Under the pieces are notes generated by a model. It made no database searches and had not been told where the DNA came from. It was given only the letters and a program-made list of their open reading frames with translations. A program made the position numbers and the translations under genes. A DNA stretch of 7,628 nt. Source: an uncultured Thermomicrobiales bacterium. Its GTDB lineage: Bacteria > Chloroflexota > Chloroflexia > Thermomicrobiales > UBA6265. Below, piece after piece: positions 1-4,649 of this stretch (position 1 is its first letter; every line of letters starts with the position of its first letter). The stretch lies in contig CADCWH010000066.1 of the NCBI GenBank assembly GCA_902806395.1, positions 1 to 7,628 on the forward strand, read 5' to 3'.

Positions 1-885
1 CTGACCATCATCTTCGTCATCGTCCGGGTGGCCCCTGGCGACCCGGCCACCGCCGCACTCGGCGACTACGCCTCGGAGGAGGCTGTCGCCTCGCTGCGAA
101 CCCGGATGGGTCTCGACGAGCCGATCTGGCGACAGTACCTGACCTTCCTGACCGACCTCGGCCGCGGCGACCTCGGCAACTCGCTCATCAGCGGCAAACC
201 GGCTTGGGAGCAGATCAAATTCGTCCTGCCATACACCTTGGAGCTGACCTTCGCCGCGATCCTGATCGGCCTCGCCCTCGGGGTGCCGCTGGGAGTCGTG
301 ACGGCGGTCAAGCGCAATGGGGTCATCGATTACACCGGTCGGGTCCTGTCCCTGATTGGGCTGTCGGTGCCGGCCTTCTACCTGGGCATCCTCCTGATCT
401 ATACCTTCGCGGTCCAACTCGACCTCTTCCCGGCCGTCAGCAGCCCGCCATTTTCCGAGCCGTTCGGGAACCTGCACGCCTTGGTCCTGCCCGCCTTCAC
501 GCTCGGCTTGATCGAGACGGCCTACATCACCCGGATGACCCGCTCGGTGATGTTGGGCATCCTCTCCGACGACTACGTTCGGACCGCCCGCGCCAAGGGT
601 TTGGTCGAACGGACCGTCCTGATCCGTCACGCGCTGCGGGCGGGGCTGATCCCGATCGTGTCGTTGATCGGCATCTTCGCGATCAGCCTGATCGGCAGTT
701 CCGTGCTGACCGAGGAGGTCTTCGCCCGACCGGGTCTCGGTAAGCTGATGGTCGGGGCCACCAAGCAGCGCGATTACACGTTGCTCCAGTCGATCATGGT
801 CATCTATGCCTTCTTCATCATCCTGATCAACATCGCCACCGACCTGGTGTATACGATGGTCGATCCCCGGGTCCGTCATGGATAG
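1..885 (+). CDS. Dipeptide/oligopeptide ABC transporter permease, DppB/OppB type (5' partial)
   Basis: Inner-membrane permease subunit of a peptide/nickel-class ABC importer; it forms half of the translocation channel with the downstream permease. The frame is open from base 1 and 294 residues are visible. The family usually starts with a short cytoplasmic stretch and TM1, and here the first visible residues (ending VRVAPGDPA) are the end of TM1 and the hallmark PGDPA turn, so roughly 20-30 N-terminal residues lie upstream. A GTG at 28 falls inside this conserved stretch and is not the start. Further membrane segments are seen at about residues 80-100, 115-137, 158-176, 216-236 and 262-284. 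The cytoplasmic EAA coupling loop that docks on the ATPase is at about 190-220 (RTARAKGL...LIRHALRAGLIP). The C terminus DPRVRHG is typical. Family assignment is secure; the transported substrate (dipeptide, oligopeptide, opine, sugar or nickel) cannot be read from the sequence. Confidence 0.93.
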   Translation: MTIIFVIVRVAPGDPATAALGDYASEEAVASLRTRMGLDEPIWRQYLTFLTDLGRGDLGNSLISGKPAWEQIKFVLPYTLELTFAAILIGLALGVPLGVVTAVKRNGVIDYTGRVLSLIGLSVPAFYLGILLIYTFAVQLDLFPAVSSPPFSEPFGNLHALVLPAFTLGLIETAYITRMTRSVMLGILSDDYVRTARAKGLVERTVLIRHALRAGLIPIVSLIGIFAISLIGSSVLTEEVFARPGLGKLMVGATKQRDYTLLQSIMVIYAFFIILINIATDLVYTMVDPRVRHG

Positions 886-967
886 GAGGCTCTCGGGACA
901 CGTGGTTCCGCGATCACTCGTCGAGCCGCGGGGAGCCGCGAGGGAGTCGGTGCGATGGCGTCTGTGA
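878..967 (+). other. Possible 29-codon bridging ORF between the two permease genes
   Basis: An ATG at 878, five bases before the upstream permease stop, opens a 29-codon frame. It runs through the whole 69-nt gap and ends with TGA at 965-967, just inside the next permease gene. The peptide is Arg-rich and resembles nothing I recognise. No clear ribosome site precedes the ATG. The gap also has a strong TAGGAGG at 883-889, which sits 12 nt before an in-frame GTG at 902. It could carry ribosomes from one permease to the next (translational coupling), but short open frames are common by chance at this G+C content. Listed as a possibility only. Confidence 0.2.
941..946 (+). promoter_or_regulatory. 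Ribosome binding site for the DppC-type permease
   Basis: AGGGAG lies 8 nt before the ATG at 955 and supports that start. The frame stays open back to the upstream stop, but it holds no ATG, GTG or TTG codon between 886 and 954, so 955 is the only reasonable start. Confidence 0.6.
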
Positions 968-1857
968 ATGCGACGGCGGAAGCGGGGGACGTGCCGGCGT
1001 CGGGGGGCATCCGGCTCGTCTCGCAGCGCGAGCGGGCCTGGCGGACGTTCAAGGGGAACAGGACGGCCGTCGTCGGGCTGGTCCTGATCATCTTGATCGT
1101 GGCGGTGGCGATCGCCGCGCCGCTGCTGGTCCCCCACGACCCATATGACCAGAGCACCCGCAACCGGCTGGCGGACCCCGGCAATGGCTATCCGCTTGGG
1201 CGGGATGACTACGGCCGAGACATCCTGTCCCGGGTCATCTACGGCACCCGAGTTGCCTTGGTGGTCGGCGTGGTCTCGGTCGCATTCGGTGGCCTGTTGG
1301 GTACTTTCATCGGTGTCGTCGCCGGATACCTCGGCGGCAAGGTCGACGCGGCGCTGATGCGGTTCGTCGATATCCTCCTCGCCTTCCCCGACCTGATCAC
1401 CGGCCTGCTGGTGCTGGCGGTGCTGGGGCCGGGACTCTGGAAGATGATCTTCGCGATCGGCTTGACGATCGCGCCCCGCTTCGCCCGGCTGGCCTACGGA
1501 CCGACGCTGTCGGTCAAGGCCAAGGACTTCGTCGATGCCGCCCGCTCGATCGGGGTCGCCAACCCCCGCATCGTCCGTGTCCACATCCTCCCCAACGTGG
1601 CTGGGGAGTTGTTGGTGCTGGCGAGCCTCTGGACCGCCTCGGCGATCCGGCTGGAGGCCAGCCTCAGCTTCATCGGCCTCGGAGTCCGGCCGCCGACGCC
1701 GACTTGGGGCCAAATGATCCGCGACGGCACGACCTACCTGACGAACGCGCCCTGGATCGCGATCACCCCCGGGATCGCCCTGCTCCTGACCGTGCTGGCC
1801 TTCAACCTGGTCGGCGACGGCCTGCGGGACGTGCTCGACCCGCGTTCGCGGGCCTGA
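955..1857 (+). CDS. Dipeptide/oligopeptide ABC transporter permease, DppC/OppC type
   Basis: Second inner-membrane permease of the same ABC importer, 300 residues, a normal full length for the family. A cytoplasmic N-terminal arm (1-37) carries the usual basic/aromatic stretch (RERAWRTFKGNR). TM1 is at about 38-60 and ends in the typical PHDPYDQ turn. The family hallmark LGRDDYGRDILSRVIYG starts at residue 81. Later membrane segments lie at about 100-128, 135-160 and 266-290. The EAA coupling loop is at about 192-222 (FVDAARSIG...ILPNVAGE), followed by the conserved LEASLSFIGLGVRPPTPTWG. The ATG at 955 has a good ribosome site. It lies 69 nt downstream of the DppB-type gene on the same strand, the standard B-C order, so the two very likely share an operon and form a heterodimer. 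The oxidase gene 87 nt downstream is probably co-transcribed. Substrate not determinable from the sequence. Confidence 0.95.
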   Translation: MASVNATAEAGDVPASGGIRLVSQRERAWRTFKGNRTAVVGLVLIILIVAVAIAAPLLVPHDPYDQSTRNRLADPGNGYPLGRDDYGRDILSRVIYGTRVALVVGVVSVAFGGLLGTFIGVVAGYLGGKVDAALMRFVDILLAFPDLITGLLVLAVLGPGLWKMIFAIGLTIAPRFARLAYGPTLSVKAKDFVDAARSIGVANPRIVRVHILPNVAGELLVLASLWTASAIRLEASLSFIGLGVRPPTPTWGQMIRDGTTYLTNAPWIAITPGIALLLTVLAFNLVGDGLRDVLDPRSRA

Positions 1858-1888
1858 CGGGGATGGGGCGGCCGGTGCCCGTGACGCG

Positions 1889-1951
1889 ATGATGCTGGCG
1901 ATGTCGGACGGGACGACCATGCCCGCGGGGCGCGGAGGGATCCGGTGGTGA
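1889..1951 (+). other. Possible 20-codon ORF leading into the oxidase gene
   Basis: ATG at 1889 (followed directly by a second ATG) opens a 20-codon frame in the gap between the second permease and the oxidase. It ends at TGA 1949-1951, overlapping the second of the two tandem GTG codons of the oxidase in a GTGA arrangement typical of translational coupling. There is no convincing ribosome site before it and the peptide is not recognised. It may be a small leader/coupling ORF or chance. Confidence 0.2.
1934..1939 (+). promoter_or_regulatory. Ribosome binding site for the FAD-dependent oxidase
   Basis: GGAGGG lies 5 nt before GTG 1945 and 8 nt before the adjacent GTG 1948, so either can be the start and the second has the more usual spacing. 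The last in-frame stop upstream is at 1882-1884 and no other start codon lies between it and 1945, so the protein can only begin at one of these two codons. Confidence 0.6.
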
Positions 1952-3108
1952 CGGGACAGGCGACCGACGTGGTGATCATCGGCGGCGGCATCAGTGGTAC
2001 CGCCGCCGCCTATGAACTGTCGCGGGCCGGGGCGCGGGTCGTCCTCTGCGAGCGGGGCGAACTGGCCAGCATGGCCTCGGGCTGGACGCTGGCAGGGGTT
2101 CGCCAGTCGGGCCGCCACCCCTCCGAACTGCCCCTCGCCAGCCATGCGGTCCGGCGCTGGCTGACCTTGGGGGAGGAGTTGGGCGCAGACATCGAATACC
2201 GGCGGGGCGGCAATCTCCGCCTGGCCCTTGCGGAGGACCAGGTCACCACGATCGCAGCGGTGGTCGAGGAGGCCCGGAGTGAGGGACTCGACCTGACGTT
2301 CTTGCCCGACAATCGATCGGTCCGCGAGATCGCACCCGCGCTGGCCGAGACGGTCGTCGCCGCCTCGTGGTGCCCGACTGACGGGCATGCCAACCCGACC
2401 GCCACCGTGCTGGCCTACGCAGCCGCCGCTCAGCGGCTGGGCGCGACCATCTTGACGGACACCACCGTCGAGGAAGTTGTCGTCGAGGGTGGGAAGGTCG
2501 TCGGGGTCCGGACCGACGGTGGCTTCCTGGCCGCCGACGTGGTGGTCGTGGCGGCCGGCATCTATTCGGACCGGCTCCTAGCTCCCCTCGGTCTCACCTT
2601 GTCGCTCACGCCCCGGCACGTCTCCGTGATCCAGACGGTGCCGACCGCGCCGATACTGGGACCGGTCTTGGGGACGGCGAGGGCCATCTTCGCCGGGCGG
2701 CAGCAGGCCGATGGCCGCCTACGGTTCACGGGTGGCAGCCAGCCCTGGGTCGCGTCCGAGACGGGCACGTTCCTCGATTCGGTCCAGCCACCGGCGACCG
2801 CGGTGGCGCGGACGATCACGACCGGGATGTCACTGCTGCCCGCCCTGGCCGAGATCCCGATCGCCAAGGTCTGGGGTGGCCTGATCGACATGACCCCAGA
2901 CGGCCTGCCGGTGATCGAACGATCCGCAGAGGTCGAGGGCCTGGTGATCGCGGCGGGGTTCTGCGGACACGGGTTCTGCCTCGGCCCGACGACCGGACAG
3001 ATCATCTGTGAACTGACGACGATGCCGGGGTCCACGCTGCCCCTCGGTCCCTTCCGCCTCGACCGATTCGTCGGGGGCGAAGCGGCCGTGACCGAGTTGC
3101 ACGGCTAG
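1945..3108 (+). CDS. FAD-dependent oxidoreductase, DAO family (sarcosine/glycine oxidase-like)
   Basis: Flavin enzyme of the D-amino-acid oxidase superfamily, 387 residues, the usual length for sarcosine oxidase beta, glycine oxidase and dimethylglycine-type members. These oxidise C-N bonds of secondary amines or amino acids with FAD. The N terminus has the Rossmann dinucleotide fold: GGGISG at residues 13-18, ending in E36, the expected ribose-binding acid. A conserved segment follows at about 45-65 (SGWTLAGVRQSGRHPSELPLA). The C-terminal FAD/substrate region is intact: KVWGGLIDMTPDGLPVI, then GFCGHGFCLGP (338-348; G341-H342-G343), then PFRLDRF. No signal peptide is seen, so it should be cytoplasmic. 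It follows the peptide-class permeases by 87 nt in the same direction, suggesting it oxidises the imported amine or amino-acid-like compound (inference). Two Cys flank the GHGF motif where relatives often have Ser and Met; no function is assigned to this. Family is secure; the substrate is unknown. Confidence 0.9.
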   Translation: MVTGQATDVVIIGGGISGTAAAYELSRAGARVVLCERGELASMASGWTLAGVRQSGRHPSELPLASHAVRRWLTLGEELGADIEYRRGGNLRLALAEDQVTTIAAVVEEARSEGLDLTFLPDNRSVREIAPALAETVVAASWCPTDGHANPTATVLAYAAAAQRLGATILTDTTVEEVVVEGGKVVGVRTDGGFLAADVVVVAAGIYSDRLLAPLGLTLSLTPRHVSVIQTVPTAPILGPVLGTARAIFAGRQQADGRLRFTGGSQPWVASETGTFLDSVQPPATAVARTITTGMSLLPALAEIPIAKVWGGLIDMTPDGLPVIERSAEVEGLVIAAGFCGHGFCLGPTTGQIICELTTMPGSTLPLGPFRLDRFVGGEAAVTELHG

Positions 3109-3140
3109 GGGCGGGCGTTCTGCCGCAGGCGCACGAACTT

Positions 3141-3186
3141 CGAACCGGGGTTGGCGGACATCGGGGTTCGTCGATCGCCCCCGAAC
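3141..3186 (+). terminator. Possible hairpin region after the oxidase gene (weak)
   Basis: Short inverted repeats cluster 33 nt after the oxidase stop. CGAACC 3141-3146 can pair with GGTTCG 3165-3170. Alternatively, CGGGG 3162-3166 can pair with CCCCG 3179-3183, or GTTCG 3166-3170 with CGAAC 3182-3186. The alternatives are mutually exclusive, loops are 11-18 nt, and no T-run follows, so this is not a classical intrinsic terminator. It could be a weak terminator, an RNA processing site or an operator. Confidence 0.2.
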
Positions 3187-3207
3187 TGGGTCGGGAGCCG
3201 GTGCCGG

Positions 3208-3235
3208 TTGCGATCGCCTGCCGACGGACTATCCT
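3208..3235 (+). promoter_or_regulatory. Candidate sigma-70-type promoter for the YhaO-YhaN unit
   Basis: TTGCGA (3208-3213) and TATCCT (3230-3235) are separated by 16 nt. Each matches four of six consensus bases, including the key TTG, and the A at -10 position 2 with the final T. It lies in the longest non-coding stretch of the window (3109-3357, 249 nt), about 120 nt upstream of the GTG start. That would leave a 5' leader of about 115 nt in which I see no recognisable riboswitch. Found by eye only. Confidence 0.3.
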
Positions 3236-3343
3236 TCCCGGACGCGGGACAGTCGATGCGCGCGTTCTTCGATGGGCGGTCCCGGCAGCCGAGCTTGGCC
3301 CGGGGTTGACCTTCTGGCTTGCCACACCGATTGACCGATGCCT

Positions 3344-3350
3344 GGGGAGG
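3344..3350 (+). promoter_or_regulatory. Ribosome binding site that fixes the YhaO-like start
   Basis: GGGGAGG sits 7 nt before GTG 3358 and decides between that codon and an in-frame TTG at 3319. From GTG 3358 the protein begins directly with the family's first beta strand (SLTFLHAAD), as Mre11/SbcD/YhaO proteins do. The TTG would add 13 residues with no counterpart and has no comparable site. Confidence 0.7.
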
Positions 3351-3357
3351 GTGTGCC

Positions 3358-4641
3358 GTGAGCTTGACGTTTCTCCATGCCGCCGACCTCGACCTCGACG
3401 CGGTGGTCAGCGGCGTCGGCCCAACCCCCCCTGGCATCACGATCGCCCTTCGGGATGCGTCGCTCGCCGCCTGGGATCGCCTGGTCCAGACGGCGATCGA
3501 GCGTGACGTCGCCATGGTCGTGGTGGCTGGGGGGGTGGCCCGGGACCGTCGGTTGAGCCCGCGTGCCCGCGTCGCGCTGGTCGACGGCCTGTCCCGCTTG
3601 ACGGGCGCCGGCATCGCGGTCGTCGTCTGGGATGACGGCGGGAGCAGCGACGTGGCCGGCGGCGGATGGAGGGAGGAGGCTGCGGCCCTGACCGGGGTCA
3701 CGATCGTCGGGGCTACGCCGACGGAGGTGATCCCGATTGGTCCCAACGGTGACGACCAGGTCACGCTGTATGTGCTCGGCGGCGATCCCGCGGACCTCGC
3801 GGACCGGGTCCGCGGGTTGCGACGCACGGGAGCATCCGGTTTCCACTTCGGACTCGTCCGGGCCACCATTGACACCAGCCCGGAGGGCCCCGACGCCGGC
3901 GCTCGCGTCTCCACCGACGACCTGCTGGCGGCGGGACTGGACTATTGGGCCGTCGGTGGAGATCACCACGGTCGAGTCGTGGTCGACGCTCCACCGGTCG
4001 TGATCTCCGGGACGATCCAGGGCCGTGGCTTCGGCGCCTCGGAATCTGGCCCAAAGGGCGCGATGCTGATCACCGCCGATGGGCCGACGGCCCGTGAGGT
4101 CCTCAGCATCGCCCTCGACACCGTGCGGTTTGCCACGGTGGTGGTCGACGTGACGCCCTTGGACCGGGTCGCGGACATCGGCAGGGCCCTGTTGGCGGGT
4201 CTCGACGGAGTCGAAATCGAGGCCGGTCAGGTAGGGATCGTGCGCGGCATCCTGACCGGGTCCGGACCGGTCCGGGATGACCTCAGGCGACCGGGAGCGA
4301 TCGCCGGCATCCTGACCGACCTGTCCCGTGCCGGGATAGCCCGGGACCGGGTGATCTGGTGGGATTCGGTGATCGACCGGACCATGCCCGACATCGACCT
4401 CGAGGCGGTCCGCGACCGTGGGGACCTTGCGGCCGAGGTCCTCCGCGTCGGGGCCGACCTGCGCCGAGACCCCGCCTCCCTGGCCGCCTGGGTCCGATCG
4501 GTCGCTGGCGGCCTGGGATCGTTCGAGGGTGACCCGTGGTCGAACGGGGGAAGCTCGGATGGGATAGGGGGTTGGGACGCTCCGCTGGCCGAAGCGGAGG
4601 CCATCGCGATCAATGAGCTGGACCGGGACGGCGACGCGTGA
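3358..4641 (+). CDS. yhaO: YhaO/SbcD/Mre11-like metallophosphoesterase homologue, apparently catalytically inactive
   Basis: A 427-residue protein that follows the YhaO (COG0420, Mre11/SbcD) layout. Family members are Mn-dependent DNA nucleases working with an SMC-like ATPase. Fold landmarks are clear: the N-terminal strand FLHAAD; VVVAGG at 54-59; DLLAAGLDYWAVGG at 188-201; PPVVISGTIQGRGFGASESG at 212-231; then the YhaO-type C-terminal cap (TVRFATVVVDV, LRRPGAIAGI, DRTMPDIDLEAVRDRGDLAAEVL). The metal ligands are missing. DxH is D10-L-D12, the GD motif is G58-G59, GNHD is absent (W91-D-D-G-G-S), the lone His of the LLHG motif is R168, and GHxH is G200-G-D-H203. Only D10 and one His survive. 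The frame is intact with no stop, so it looks like a retained pseudoenzyme rather than a decaying gene. The Gly/Ser/Asp-rich tail (about 390-427) is probably disordered. Its stop lies 8 nt before the next gene's ATG, so the two should be co-translated. Likely role: scaffold or regulator of the ATPase (inference). Confidence 0.82.
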   Translation: MSLTFLHAADLDLDAVVSGVGPTPPGITIALRDASLAAWDRLVQTAIERDVAMVVVAGGVARDRRLSPRARVALVDGLSRLTGAGIAVVVWDDGGSSDVAGGGWREEAAALTGVTIVGATPTEVIPIGPNGDDQVTLYVLGGDPADLADRVRGLRRTGASGFHFGLVRATIDTSPEGPDAGARVSTDDLLAAGLDYWAVGGDHHGRVVVDAPPVVISGTIQGRGFGASESGPKGAMLITADGPTAREVLSIALDTVRFATVVVDVTPLDRVADIGRALLAGLDGVEIEAGQVGIVRGILTGSGPVRDDLRRPGAIAGILTDLSRAGIARDRVIWWDSVIDRTMPDIDLEAVRDRGDLAAEVLRVGADLRRDPASLAAWVRSVAGGLGSFEGDPWSNGGSSDGIGGWDAPLAEAEAIAINELDRDGDA

Positions 4642-4645
4642 GGGA
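4640..4645 (+). promoter_or_regulatory. Ribosome site overlapping the YhaO-like stop; start choice for the YhaN-like gene
   Basis: GAGGGA overlaps the TGA stop of the upstream gene and lies 4 nt before ATG 4650. An alternative GTG at 4638 overlaps that stop in a GTGA arrangement and would add four residues (M-R-D-S), but it has no good ribosome site. Either choice gives translational coupling. I prefer ATG 4650 because the family begins at this point (MQIRGWHIDGFG). Confidence 0.45.
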
Positions 4646-4649
4646 CTCG

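Noticed and set aside
3306..3336. TTGACC at 3306 or 3331 as the -35 box of a promoter
   Set aside because: No acceptable -10 box lies 16-18 nt downstream of either copy; a promoter starting there would also leave little or no leader before the ribosome site.
3319..3357. TTG 3319 as an upstream start for the YhaO-like gene
   Set aside because: It adds residues with no family counterpart and lacks a ribosome site as good as the GGGGAGG that precedes GTG 3358.
3529..3535. Run of seven G at the GG that replaces the GD motif, considered as a sequencing or frameshift error explaining the lost motif
   Set aside because: The family-like reading frame is the same before and after the run, and four other motifs far from it are also lost, so an indel here cannot explain the pattern.
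3105..3914. Open frame on the - strand (269 codons) covering the intergenic gap and the 5' part of the YhaO-like gene
   Set aside because: Its composition (Arg/Ser/Pro-rich) is that of a shadow frame, no domain is seen, and most of it lies opposite a well-supported gene.
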